Assembly: GCA_018818855.1 (NCBI GenBank) | Contig: JAHIRI010000076.1 | Span: 1-33,614 of the forward strand | Length of the DNA stretch: 33,614 nucleotides | Reading direction: 5' to 3' | From: Patescibacteria group bacterium | GTDB lineage: Bacteria > Patescibacteriota > Patescibacteriia > XYB2-FULL-38-15 | In this document: piece by piece, positions 7,812-15,252 of the stretch | How positions within the stretch are numbered: position 1 is the stretch's first letter | Layout: every line of letters begins with the position of its first letter | Made by a program: the position numbers and the translations under genes | The notes under the pieces: model-generated | What the model was told of the DNA's origin: nothing | Databases searched by the model: none | The model's input: the letters and a program-made list of their open reading frames with translations, nothing else

Positions 7812-8354
7812 TTAAGCTGCTTCCTCTTTTTCTTCCATTCTTGGCCTCAAATTATCCAACTGCAAGCGAAAATTTCTAAGGTCATTCGCTCCGCTTTTAT
7901 CACTTCTCATCAAAATATCTTCATTTTCTTCCAAAAATTCTTCTATCTCCTTTGCGATAGTTTCGCGAGTCTCGGGATCTTTTTCAACCTCTAGACGATC
8001 AAACATTTTTTCTGCCGTAGTAAAAACCGCTACTCTCTTTTTCCCTTCAATAATCAATTCTTTTGGCAACTCTCCTTCGCCTTCTTCGGATGGAACAACT
8101 TCCTCGAGCGTTTCTCCAAAAGCGCGATTAAGTTGTCTATAATATTTTTCTACGCCCCTACTCCCAACTTCCATTTCTAACTTGTCCAAGAGCGGTTTAA
8201 TATGCCTGGCCAATTCTACGCGCAAGTCAGGATTTTTCGCGTCCTTAAGTTGTTTGAGCAATACTTCAATTTCTTCTTCCCGCATGCCTATTTCTCTTTC
8301 TTTATCTGCCATCTCCCAAGCCTCTGGCGGAAATAATTCTCCAAGATTTTTCAT
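7812..8354 (-). CDS. charged helical protein with two internal repeats
   Basis: A 180-residue, highly charged, Cys-free protein, not recognised as a known family. Two related segments are visible, roughly residues 32-80 and 116-170. Each has a hydrophobic helix start, then an N/D-P-x-x-R-x-x-(I/L)-A-(R/K)-x-I core (NPDLRVELARHI and DPETRETIAKEI), then a Ser/Gly-containing turn and a final leucine-rich helix (YRQLNRAF; FRLQLDNL). The next gene upstream (8365-8625) contains a third copy. No signal peptide or membrane segment. Located 42 bp before iscU and 10 bp after its relative, at the head of the Fe-S/cell-wall operon. Function unknown; a helical scaffold is plausible. Confidence 0.75.
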   Translation of the reverse strand: MKNLGELFPPEAWEMADKEREIGMREEEIEVLLKQLKDAKNPDLRVELARHIKPLLDKLEMEVGSRGVEKYYRQLNRAFGETLEEVVPSEEGEGELPKELIIEGKKRVAVFTTAEKMFDRLEVEKDPETRETIAKEIEEFLEENEDILMRSDKSGANDLRNFRLQLDNLRPRMEEKEEAA

Positions 8355-8364
8355 AAAAATAAAA

Positions 8365-8625
8365 TCAAGCTGCTGATTTTTCTAAAGCTTTTTTAAGTCT
8401 TTCACTATAATCTTCAATAAAATCTCCGGCGTGTTCCTTGCTGTGAAATAGCTGATGATGTCTTTCTAAAGCTTGTCTAATACCACGAGCCAACTCTTCT
8501 TGCCGGTCTTCGTTTGCTCCGCCACCTTCCAACTCCCGAAACAACCGCTCAAGCTCCTGAAATATTTCCACTTCTGCTTTCGCCTCAGCAGACATTGTTT
8601 CCCTGACATTTTTAGGCATTCCCAT
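8365..8625 (-). CDS. small helical protein, first gene of the isc operon
   Basis: An 86-residue charged protein, unknown family. Residues about 25-80 resemble each of the two repeats in the following gene: an FQELERLFREL helix, an N-E-D-R-Q-E-E-L-A-R-G-I core, then a Y-S-E-R-L-K-K-A-L end. ATGs at 8625 and 8619 are both possible starts; 8625 is given. A strong promoter (8662-8690) lies upstream and a GGAGG sits well upstream of the ATG rather than at normal spacing. A gap of 10 bp separates it from its relative, so they are co-expressed and may interact. Confidence 0.75.
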   Translation of the reverse strand: MGMPKNVRETMSAEAKAEVEIFQELERLFRELEGGGANEDRQEELARGIRQALERHHQLFHSKEHAGDFIEDYSERLKKALEKSAA

Positions 8626-8661
8626 ATAAATTACCCTTAAGACTTAATCCTCCATTTTCCA

Positions 8662-8690
8662 ATTATAATTCATTTGTGCTTTAAATTCAA
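8662..8690 (-). promoter_or_regulatory. promoter of the isc/mraY-ftsW-murG operon
   Basis: On the minus strand: TTGAAT (8690-8685), exactly 17 bp, perfect TATAAT (8667-8662). The predicted start near 8655 leaves a leader of about 30 nt. Its -35 is only 19 bp from the -35 of the divergent rpmA promoter. Confidence 0.75.
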
Positions 8691-8709
8691 GCAGTGCGCT
8701 AAAATGGGG

Positions 8710-8738
8710 TTGACAACCTCGGGACGCCTTGGTAATAT
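8710..8738 (+). promoter_or_regulatory. promoter of rpmA
   Basis: TTGACA (8710-8715), 17 bp, TAATAT (8733-8738): near-consensus. The predicted start near 8745 gives a leader of about 49 nt filled with the AT-rich repeat at 8752-8792. With the divergent promoter at 8662-8690 it accounts for most of the 8626-8793 gap. Confidence 0.8.
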
Positions 8739-8751
8739 ACAAAACAACTGG

Positions 8752-8792
8752 GAACTTATTAACTTATCAGCTTATTAGCTTATAAACTAAAA
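8752..8792. repeat. short-period AT-rich leader repeat of rpmA
   Basis: Repeated CTTATTA/CTTATCA/CTTATTA/CTTATAA units ending AACTAAAAT just before the ATG. It matches the style and the ending of 7770-7811. There is no SD; the rpmA start codon follows directly. Confidence 0.5.
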
Positions 8793-8793
8793 T

Positions 8794-9072
8794 ATGGCTC
8801 ATAAAAAAGCAGGCGGTTCTACTAGTTTAGGCCGCGATTCACAAGCTCAACGGCTAGGCGTAAAAATGACCGAAGGCCAAATGGCTCATCCTGGTTGTAT
8901 TTTAGTCCGCCAACGCGGAACAAAAATCCATGCCGGGAAAAATGTTCGCCGAGGTAGTGATGACACCCTATATTCAGTTGCCGACGGGTTGGTCAAGTTC
9001 TCTACCAGAAAGAAAACCAAATTTGACGGACATTTGCGCATGACTAAAATTGTGAACGTCATGCCTAAATAA
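8794..9072 (+). CDS. rpmA: 50S ribosomal protein L27
   Basis: A 92-residue basic protein of the large subunit near the peptidyl-transferase centre. It begins MAHKKAGGSTSLGRDSQAQRL, the conserved L27 N-terminus that reaches toward the P-site tRNA, and contains GCILVRQRGTKIHAG and TLYSVADGLVKF. There is no Firmicutes-type cleavable extension. It is alone here without the usual rplU (L21) partner, has its own strong promoter, and ends at a two-way terminator shared with the lipoprotein gene. Confidence 0.97.
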   Translation: MAHKKAGGSTSLGRDSQAQRLGVKMTEGQMAHPGCILVRQRGTKIHAGKNVRRGSDDTLYSVADGLVKFSTRKKTKFDGHLRMTKIVNVMPK

Positions 9073-9088
9073 ATGTAAAAATCTACAA

Positions 9089-9115
9089 AAAAGAAGGCCA
9101 ATCTCGGCCTTCTTT
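9089..9115. terminator. two-way terminator between rpmA and the lipoprotein gene
   Basis: Stem AAGAAGGCC (9091-9099) pairs with GGCCTTCTT, with loop AATCTC. The stem is flanked by A-runs on one side and T-runs on the other, so it should act on both strands at this convergent junction. Confidence 0.85.
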
Positions 9116-9128
9116 TGTTATCTATATT

Positions 9129-9950
9129 TTATTTTTCCACAACAACCATTACCCGCGCGCCCGTTCTCATGTCCGGTTCTGGCCGCGGGTCCTGAAACTC
9201 GCGATCTCCGCCCACCCAATCATGCACCGCCCAAAGCAAGTCGCCATATAAATAACGATATGCCTCGCCGCGTTTTGTTCCCGGATCATTTGTAATAAAT
9301 TCATCCTCATCAAATCCGCGGATCAAAAGCATGTGGTAGAGCGGTCCAGGCTGATGATAAAATGGGTTGCCAATATCCCGCCCGGCAAGCGGCACAATAA
9401 TCAAATTACCCGCTACTAGATTTTTTTTGATCTCTGGTTCTGATACCATTTTATCCAAATATGCTTTTAGGCCAAAATATTTCTGAAGCACTTCAACGGT
9501 TTGCGCTGCAGTCAAGTCTAGTGGGTAACCATTATCTTCTTCCCACTTCACTACTTTCAAAATTTCTTGATCCATGATGTTGGCGTCTAATTTTTCATTT
9601 TTAAAATATTTCGCCGCCATGATCATTGATGCTTCTTCACAGGCCTCTTGATACGGGAGACTCCAATCGCCAAGCGGTGCCTGCGAAGCAAAAGCTACTT
9701 TGATATCAAATTTTTCCGGCAAAGTCAGCTCCGGCGTAGTCTTGTCAGCATTTGTATTTACATTTACATTAGTTGCTGGAACTTGTTTTTGTGCGCTATT
9801 AGTGTTCTCGTTTACATTTGTATTTACACTTGTATTAGTGTTAATCAAAGGTTCACTGTTTTGATTTTCCTGATTATTAATAAGCGTCGGCTGTAATCCA
9901 CAGCCGGCGAGAAATAAAATTGAGATTATCGGAAAAATTAAACGTTTCAT
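9129..9950 (-). CDS. lipoprotein with C39-like cysteine peptidase domain
   Basis: A 273-residue exported protein. MKRLIFPIISILFLAGC is a lipoprotein signal with lipobox LAGC and lipidated C17. Residues about 25-75 are a low-complexity Asn/Thr/Val linker. From about 95 a papain-like C39_2 domain is visible: Q101 and catalytic C104 in LPYQEACEEAS, H206 in LYHMLLIRGF, and N221-D222 in TNDPGT. It probably acts outside the membrane on peptides or proteins; the substrate is unknown. The ATG at 9950 is chosen because it gives the lipoprotein signal directly and because the upstream ATG (9968) lies between the promoter boxes. Convergent with rpmA. Confidence 0.88.
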   Translation of the reverse strand: MKRLIFPIISILFLAGCGLQPTLINNQENQNSEPLINTNTSVNTNVNENTNSAQKQVPATNVNVNTNADKTTPELTLPEKFDIKVAFASQAPLGDWSLPYQEACEEASMIMAAKYFKNEKLDANIMDQEILKVVKWEEDNGYPLDLTAAQTVEVLQKYFGLKAYLDKMVSEPEIKKNLVAGNLIIVPLAGRDIGNPFYHQPGPLYHMLLIRGFDEDEFITNDPGTKRGEAYRYLYGDLLWAVHDWVGGDREFQDPRPEPDMRTGARVMVVVEK

Positions 9951-9958
9951 GGATTTTA

Positions 9959-9987
9959 ATAAAACCATATTTTTAAAATAAAGTCAA
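9959..9987 (-). promoter_or_regulatory. promoter of the lipoprotein gene, possibly leaderless
   Basis: Minus strand: TTGACT (9987-9982), 17 bp, TTTTAT (9964-9959). Only 8 bases separate the -10 from the ATG at 9950, so the transcript would start at or next to the start codon. Confidence 0.5.
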
Positions 9988-10002
9988 CCCCCTCCCCCAA
10001 AA

Positions 10003-11628
10003 TTACCCGCGATACTTTAAACAAGCGGAAATAAATTCTTTAAAAAGCGGATGTGGGTTCAGCGGCCTTGATTTAAACTCAGGATGAAACTGTACTCCAA
10101 CAAAAAACGGGTGATCTTTAACTTCAATAATTTCTACTAAACTGTTGTCTGGTGAAGTACCGGCGATGACTAATCCCGCTTTTTCAAATTGATCGCGATA
10201 GATATTATTAAATTCATAACGATGGCGATGACGTTCGGAAATGTTTTTCTGGCCATAAGCTTTATAACTCAAGGATTTTTTATTTAAAACGCAGGGGTAC
10301 GCGCCAAGCCGCATAGTCCCGCCATATTTTTTATTTTTTACCAAATCACTCTGATCTTCCATGATATGGATGATCGGATTTGTTGTTTTTGGATTGATTT
10401 CCGCTGTATTGGCATCCGCGAGCCCGCAAATATTCCTCGCAAATTCCACTACTGCCATCTGCATGCCGTAACACAATCCAAAATAAGGGATTTTATTTTC
10501 TCGACAATATTGGATCGCTTTAATTTTTCCTTCCACACCGCGCGAACCAAAACCGCCCGGAACGATTACCCCGTCAAGTTGTTTTAAATCTTTAAGTTTA
10601 GACGAATCTTTTTCATATTCTTCAGAATTTAACCAAGTCAAAATCGGTTTACGATTATGCGCCCAAGACGCATGTTTAATCGCTTCAATCACGGAGATGT
10701 AAACATCAGACAAAACAAAATCACCGGTGGTAAAATATTTTCCGACAATTCCGACGCGCACCTCGCCTTTCGCCGTTTTAATGGTTTTGATAAGTTTCCG
10801 CCACTCCACCAAATCTTTTTGCCGAGCGCGCATGTAAAATTTTGAAAGAATTCTCTGACCCAGCTGCTCTTTTTCAAAATTAAGCGGCACTTCGTAAATT
10901 GAATCAATGTCTGGCGCGGAAATAACGTCCCGTTTGTCCACATTACAAAAAATTGAAATTTTTCTTTTTCTCGGCTCGTCAATCGGCCGCTCGGCCCGGC
11001 ACAAAATAAAATCCGGCTGGATTCCCGCTGAGTTTAAAAGTTGAGTCGCCTGTTGAGTCGGCTTGGTTTTCATTTCCCCGATTTTTGACGGAATCGGCAA
11101 GTAACTCACCAAAACAAAAAGGACGTCATCCGGACGCCGCTGATGAAGCATTCTCGCCGCTTCCAAAAATAAAACGTTCTGATATTCTCCGACCGTGCCG
11201 CCAACTTCTACAATAACAAAATCCGCTTTTGCCTTTTTCCCTGCGCGGCGAATTCTTCTAATTACTTCTTCCGGAACATGTGGCACAACTTCGACGCACT
11301 TTCCGCCATATTCCAAATTTCTTTCTTTAGCAATTACCGTCTGATAAACCCGGCCGGTTGTCATGTAGTTATCGGAATAAATATTTTCGTCCAAAAACCG
11401 CTCGTAATTACCTATATCCTGATCACATTCAAGACCGTCTTCGGTGACAAAAACTTCTCCATGTTCAACTGGATTCATTGTTCCGGCATCAACATTAATG
11501 TAAGGATCAATTTTCACGGCTGTCACGCGAAAACCTTTTCCCTGCAAAATTTTTCCGATGGAGGCCGAAGCCGTTCCTTTCCCTACCCCGGACATCACGC
11601 CGCCCACGACAAAAATAAATTTAGACAT
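10003..11628 (-). CDS. pyrG: CTP synthase
   Basis: A 541-residue enzyme that makes CTP from UTP, ATP and glutamine. The N-terminal synthetase domain opens MSKFIFVVGGVMSGVGKG (the P-loop-like start) and has KIDPYINVDAGTM and CDQDIGNYERF. The C-terminal class I glutamine amidotransferase has the nucleophile Cys in YFGLCYGMQ and the His-x-Glu in VQFHPEFKSRP. Length and order match E. coli PyrG. It lies about 78 bp downstream of rplI. The leader holds AAGTTGTAAGTTTT and a small inverted repeat, TATAACC/GGTTATA (11657-11680), whose role is unclear. Confidence 0.98.
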   Translation of the reverse strand: MSKFIFVVGGVMSGVGKGTASASIGKILQGKGFRVTAVKIDPYINVDAGTMNPVEHGEVFVTEDGLECDQDIGNYERFLDENIYSDNYMTTGRVYQTVIAKERNLEYGGKCVEVVPHVPEEVIRRIRRAGKKAKADFVIVEVGGTVGEYQNVLFLEAARMLHQRRPDDVLFVLVSYLPIPSKIGEMKTKPTQQATQLLNSAGIQPDFILCRAERPIDEPRKRKISIFCNVDKRDVISAPDIDSIYEVPLNFEKEQLGQRILSKFYMRARQKDLVEWRKLIKTIKTAKGEVRVGIVGKYFTTGDFVLSDVYISVIEAIKHASWAHNRKPILTWLNSEEYEKDSSKLKDLKQLDGVIVPGGFGSRGVEGKIKAIQYCRENKIPYFGLCYGMQMAVVEFARNICGLADANTAEINPKTTNPIIHIMEDQSDLVKNKKYGGTMRLGAYPCVLNKKSLSYKAYGQKNISERHRHRYEFNNIYRDQFEKAGLVIAGTSPDNSLVEIIEVKDHPFFVGVQFHPEFKSRPLNPHPLFKEFISACLKYRG

Positions 11629-11706
11629 AATATCTTAAAACTTACAACTTAAAATCTATAACCCGCATACCAAGGTTATAAATTTTAAATTCTAAATTAT
11701 TAAAAA

Positions 11707-12153
11707 CTATTTTTTCTCCACCACCCTCACCAACAATTTCGCCTCCAACCCTCCTCCTAATTTTACCACAATTTCATGTCCGCCGACATCTTTAATGGGT
11801 TTGTCCATTTTGAGCTGGCCAGACTCCACCGCAAAACCCTTTCTTTTCAATTCACGCGCCACGTCCTCTACTCCAACTGATCCATAAAGTTTTCCGCCCT
11901 CGCCGACTTTTGCCGCGATTTTTATTTCCACGCCAGAAAGTTCTTTAGCCATTTTCTTCATCCTTTTTCCTTCGTGAATAACTTTTTCCGCCGCCGCTTT
12001 TGTCTTTGCCTCAATTGCCGACACTACCCCGACCGTAGCCAGCCGCGCCAACCCTTTTGGTATCAAAAAATTTCGGGCGTAGCCTTCGGCCACCTCTTTT
12101 GTCTCTCCTACTTTTCCAACTTTATCCACATTTTTTAAAAGGATAACTTTCAT
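11707..12153 (-). CDS. rplI: 50S ribosomal protein L9
   Basis: A 148-residue two-domain ribosomal protein. The N-terminal domain is MKVILLKNVDKVGKVGETKEVAEGYARNFLIPKGLA, the standard L9 start; a long helix (residues about 40-75) leads to the C-terminal domain with GGKLYGSVGVEDVARELKR. The ATG at 12153 was chosen over an upstream in-frame ATG (12186) because it gives the conserved N-terminus. An extended -10 ends 8 bases before it. The usual neighbours rpsF/ssb/rpsR are not present. Confidence 0.96.
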   Translation of the reverse strand: MKVILLKNVDKVGKVGETKEVAEGYARNFLIPKGLARLATVGVVSAIEAKTKAAAEKVIHEGKRMKKMAKELSGVEIKIAAKVGEGGKLYGSVGVEDVARELKRKGFAVESGQLKMDKPIKDVGGHEIVVKLGGGLEAKLLVRVVEKK

Positions 12154-12161
12154 ATCAATAT

Positions 12162-12170
12162 AGTATAACA
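12162..12170 (-). promoter_or_regulatory. extended -10 promoter of rplI, possibly leaderless
   Basis: Minus strand TGTTATACT: TGn plus TATACT. Only 8 bases lie between the -10 and the ATG at 12153, the same spacing as at the lipoprotein gene, so the mRNA may start at the start codon. Confidence 0.5.
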
Positions 12171-12305
12171 GAAAACAAACTAACAAAATAACTAATTTAC
12201 CTTTCCCCTATTTTCTTTTGACGTTTATTTTAAATTTCTATTATTTTACCACTTCCTAAATTATCGCACAAACCCACTCTTCATCTTCTCGTCATAAAAA
12301 AGGAT

Positions 12306-12311
12306 TATAAT
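12306..12311 (+). promoter_or_regulatory. -10 box of the zinc-ribbon gene
   Basis: A perfect TATAAT with no convincing -35 at 16-18 bp. It would give a leader of about 20 nt with no SD before the ATG at 12340. Apart from this and the rplI promoter, the 12154-12339 gap shows nothing else. Confidence 0.4.
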
Positions 12312-12339
12312 AAATTGTGGAAATTTAAATACAAATATT

Positions 12340-12612
12340 ATGGACCAAGATTTGTGCTATTGCGGAGAACGAGCCACTCGCGGTGAGGGGTTGCTTCGAA
12401 ATACAATGGCCTGCCAGTCTTGCGGAAACGAATGGGAAATTACCCATTGCTGGAATTGCGGCGAACAAATTGATGGAAGATTTTCTTCAACCTGCCGCGC
12501 CTGCGACTGGTATCTTTGTGCTAAATGCGGCGCCCATGAGCCGGACTGCACTCACACCTTAAACGCAAGAAGAGTCAGTAGTGCCGCTAATTTCGTCAGT
12601 ACAACAGTTTAA
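12340..12612 (+). CDS. small cysteine-rich multi-zinc-ribbon protein
   Basis: A 90-residue protein of unrecognised family. Eleven cysteines form a chain of knuckles: C6-x-C8, C25-x2-C28, C37-x2-C40, C52-x2-C55, C60-x2-C63, then C70 with H72. That is enough for two or three zinc sites of the zinc-ribbon type. The C-terminal 15 residues are Ser/Ala/Val-rich and probably flexible. No membrane segment. It is an isolated single-gene unit with its own -10 and terminator, divergent from rplI and convergent with the protease gene. Such proteins often bind nucleic acid or act as adaptors, but nothing here shows which. Confidence 0.8.
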   Translation: MDQDLCYCGERATRGEGLLRNTMACQSCGNEWEITHCWNCGEQIDGRFSSTCRACDWYLCAKCGAHEPDCTHTLNARRVSSAANFVSTTV

Positions 12613-12626
12613 TTTTTCAAAAAATG

Positions 12627-12652
12627 AAAAAGAGGCAATGCGGCCTCTTTTT
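12627..12652. terminator. two-way terminator between zinc-ribbon and protease genes
   Basis: Stem AGAGGC (12631-12636) / GCCTCT (12643-12648), loop AATGCG, flanked by A-run and T-run, so it can work on both strands at this convergent junction. Confidence 0.85.
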
Positions 12653-12657
12653 GTATT

Positions 12658-13905
12658 TTATTTCGCCTGATTATTTATAATTTCAACTGCTTTATCCATC
12701 TGCGGATCACGGTTAGCGTTGTAATCTTCTTCAGTTAATTTTATTTCTATATCCGGGGCAATTCCCTCTTTATCAATATGCCTGCCTTTTGGCGTCAGCC
12801 ATTCGGCCACGGTAATTTTTACCGCCGATCCGTCGGTGAGCGGTTCCAAAGTTTGCACCGAGCCTTTGCCAAAAGTTTTTTCTCCAACGAGCGTTGCCTT
12901 ACCATAGTCTTGGAGCGCTCCGGCGACAATTTCCGAAGCCGAGGCAGAACCCTGATTTACCAAAACCACGGTTTTCAAATTGGCAAATCTCGCAAGACCG
13001 CTCGAACGTTCCTCGTTTTTTACTCCATCATCCATCTGCTCAACCACAACAATATCATTTTCTACCCATTCCCCGGCCACCTCCACCGCCGTATTCAAAA
13101 ATCCTCCGGGATTATTTCTTAAATCTAAAATCAAACCTTTGGGATTTTTCGCGAGGAGTTCTATCGCGGCCTGATTAAATCTTCTTTCTGTGTCTTCGTT
13201 AAAATGATTTATTTCAATGTAGGCAATATCATCTTTCATCTCCCATTTTACGCTTGCCACCTCAATCTTATCGCGCGTAATTTTAATATCACTTGTTTTT
13301 TCCCAACCTTCCCGCCAAATTGTTAGAGTGACGTCTGTCCCTCTTTCCCCGCGGATAATACTCACGGCATAATCCAACGACATATCGGTTGTGTCCTCGC
13401 CGTCAATAGATAAAATTTTATCACCCGCCATAAGTCCGGCTCGAGAAGCCGGCGTTTCGGGTAATGGCGCAATAATTGTTAGTTGATTATTTTTTATGCC
13501 AAGCTCAGCGCCGATTCCGGAAAAAGTCCCTTCCAATTCTTGTTTAAAATCTGATGCGGTCTTTGGATCAAAAAAAACAGAATACGGATCATCAAGCGAA
13601 GAAACAATTCCCGAAAGAGCTCCATAGAAAAGTTGTGTGTCAGCCACGGGCTGATGAACATAATTGGTTTTTGCTAAATTCCAAACTTCCCAAAAAAGAT
13701 TAAAATCAACATCCTTGGATAAATAATCCGGAATTTTTTCTGTGTTTTTAACTTCTCCGCCGTAAAATTCTTTTTCCGCTCCGGCTTTTCCCTGACGCGC
13801 TCCGAGCGCCATGCCGCCCAAAAATCCGCCGAGCACTAAAACTATTACTACATAAAATGCAGTATATTTAAAAACAAACTTGTACTTTTCTAATTTTATA
13901 TCCAT
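12658..13905 (-). CDS. S41-family C-terminal processing protease
   Basis: A 415-residue serine protease anchored outside the membrane by an N-terminal transmembrane helix (FYVVIVLVLGGFLGGMALG, about 17-35). Order: S41 N-terminal region, PDZ domain (about 120-205, with GTFSGIGAELG and RAGLMAGDKILSIDG), then the catalytic domain. The Ser-Lys dyad is S322 in GSASASEI and K347 in GEKTFGKGSVQ, the 25-residue spacing known for Prc/CtpA. Such enzymes trim or degrade envelope proteins from exposed C-termini. It lies 15 bp downstream of murA, so they are probably co-transcribed. Confidence 0.95.
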   Translation of the reverse strand: MDIKLEKYKFVFKYTAFYVVIVLVLGGFLGGMALGARQGKAGAEKEFYGGEVKNTEKIPDYLSKDVDFNLFWEVWNLAKTNYVHQPVADTQLFYGALSGIVSSLDDPYSVFFDPKTASDFKQELEGTFSGIGAELGIKNNQLTIIAPLPETPASRAGLMAGDKILSIDGEDTTDMSLDYAVSIIRGERGTDVTLTIWREGWEKTSDIKITRDKIEVASVKWEMKDDIAYIEINHFNEDTERRFNQAAIELLAKNPKGLILDLRNNPGGFLNTAVEVAGEWVENDIVVVEQMDDGVKNEERSSGLARFANLKTVVLVNQGSASASEIVAGALQDYGKATLVGEKTFGKGSVQTLEPLTDGSAVKITVAEWLTPKGRHIDKEGIAPDIEIKLTEEDYNANRDPQMDKAVEIINNQAK

Positions 13906-13920
13906 ATATAAAAATTTAAA

Positions 13921-15174
13921 TTAAATTCTTTTAATATCCGCGCCAAGTTCCCGGAGCCGCTCATCAATTCTTTCATAGCCGCGGTCAACAATTTCCGCCT
14001 CATTAATTACTGTCTCACCCGACGCAATTAAGCCGGCAATAATCAAAGTCGCACCGGCGCGCAAATCAAAACTTTTTATTTCTTGGCCGCGCATCGGAGT
14101 TGGTCCAGTAATAATGACGCGATGAGGGTCCGCAACAATCGCGTTCGCCCCCATTTTCACAAGCTCTCCAATGTAACCCATCCTTCCTTCAAAAAGCGGG
14201 TCGGCAATTAAAGTCGTGCCATTACACTGCGTAGCCAAAACTCCAAACGGCGCCTGAAGATCAGTCGGAAAACCGGGATATGGCATAGTTTGCAAACGAA
14301 AAGCGCGCAAACTATCTGACGGTTTAATTTTCAAAAAATTTTCACCAACCTCCAATTTCACTCCCGCCTCTTGCAATTTTAATAAAATTATTTCAAGATG
14401 CTCTGGTATGACATTTTCAATTTGGACTTCACCTCCGGTAACTGCCGCGGCTACGGCTAAAGTTCCGATTTCAATTTGATCGGAAATCAAGGTGTGGCGC
14501 GCGCCGTGCAATTTTTCCACGCCGGAAATTTTTAGGGTATGTGAACCCGCGCCGGAAATTTTTGCCCCCATACTCCCCAAAAATTTTATCAAATCCTGAA
14601 CATGCGGCTCGGCAGCGGCCAAATGTATTTCTGTTTCGCCCTCGGCCAAAGAAGCGGCCATCAAAAGATTCTCTGTTGCCGTAACGGAAAATTCTGGTAA
14701 AATAATAAGTGTGGCACTAAGAGTGCTCGCTTCTAAATGAAAATGACCGTTAGTCCTCTCCACTTTGGCGCCCAATTTTTTTAGAGCATAAAAATGAGTG
14801 TCCGGCGGCCGGTTGCCGATAATACAACCGCCCGGTTCCGGAATCGTAACTTTTTTGAACCGAGCGAGCATCGGCCCCAAAAATAAAATTGATGAACGCA
14901 TGCACTTCACGGACTTCTCATCAAGTAATTTTATATCGGCATCCCTGGTACAAATTGTTACTTCATGATCCCCGGTCCACGCCACCCTTGCTCCCAAGCT
15001 CTCTAAAATCTCAAGCATTCTCATCACGTCGGAAATTTTTGGAACATTTTCTATCACGCATTCTTCCGGAGTTAAAAGAGTCGCCGCGATAATTGGAGTC
15101 GCCGCGTTCTTCATACCGCTCGCCTCTATTTTCCCGTTTAATTGTTTACCTCCTCTAATGATAAATTTGGACAT
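13921..15174 (-). CDS. murA: UDP-GlcNAc enolpyruvyl transferase
   Basis: A 417-residue enzyme for the first committed step of peptidoglycan synthesis: transfer of enolpyruvate from PEP to UDP-GlcNAc. K22-N23 in GMKNAATP match the UDP-sugar/PEP site. C117 in PGGCIIGNRPPDTH corresponds to the catalytic, fosfomycin-sensitive cysteine (E. coli Cys115); many bacteria carry Asp there instead. The C-terminus has FDLRAGATLIIAGL and YERIDERLRELGADI. An extended -10 lies upstream and no SD is seen. The later lipid steps (mraY, murG) are in the separate operon at 2.3-5.5 kb. Confidence 0.97.
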   Translation of the reverse strand: MSKFIIRGGKQLNGKIEASGMKNAATPIIAATLLTPEECVIENVPKISDVMRMLEILESLGARVAWTGDHEVTICTRDADIKLLDEKSVKCMRSSILFLGPMLARFKKVTIPEPGGCIIGNRPPDTHFYALKKLGAKVERTNGHFHLEASTLSATLIILPEFSVTATENLLMAASLAEGETEIHLAAAEPHVQDLIKFLGSMGAKISGAGSHTLKISGVEKLHGARHTLISDQIEIGTLAVAAAVTGGEVQIENVIPEHLEIILLKLQEAGVKLEVGENFLKIKPSDSLRAFRLQTMPYPGFPTDLQAPFGVLATQCNGTTLIADPLFEGRMGYIGELVKMGANAIVADPHRVIITGPTPMRGQEIKSFDLRAGATLIIAGLIASGETVINEAEIVDRGYERIDERLRELGADIKRI

Positions 15175-15192
15175 ATTACAATAGTTTAACTT

Positions 15193-15201
15193 TTTATAAC
15201 A
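15193..15201 (-). promoter_or_regulatory. extended -10 promoter of murA
   Basis: Minus strand TGTTATAAA, a TGn plus TATAAA. It predicts a short leader of about 12 nt without SD. Confidence 0.45.
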
Positions 15202-15252
15202 AAAAAATCAAGCTAATTTCTTTAAATAATTCCCAATTAACAATCCCTCAAA

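Noticed and set aside
9720..9845. Short tandem repeat with ACATTTGTATTTACAC-like units, considered as CRISPR or regulatory
   Set aside because: It is in frame and encodes the Asn/Thr/Val linker of the lipoprotein; the units are irregular and have no spacers.
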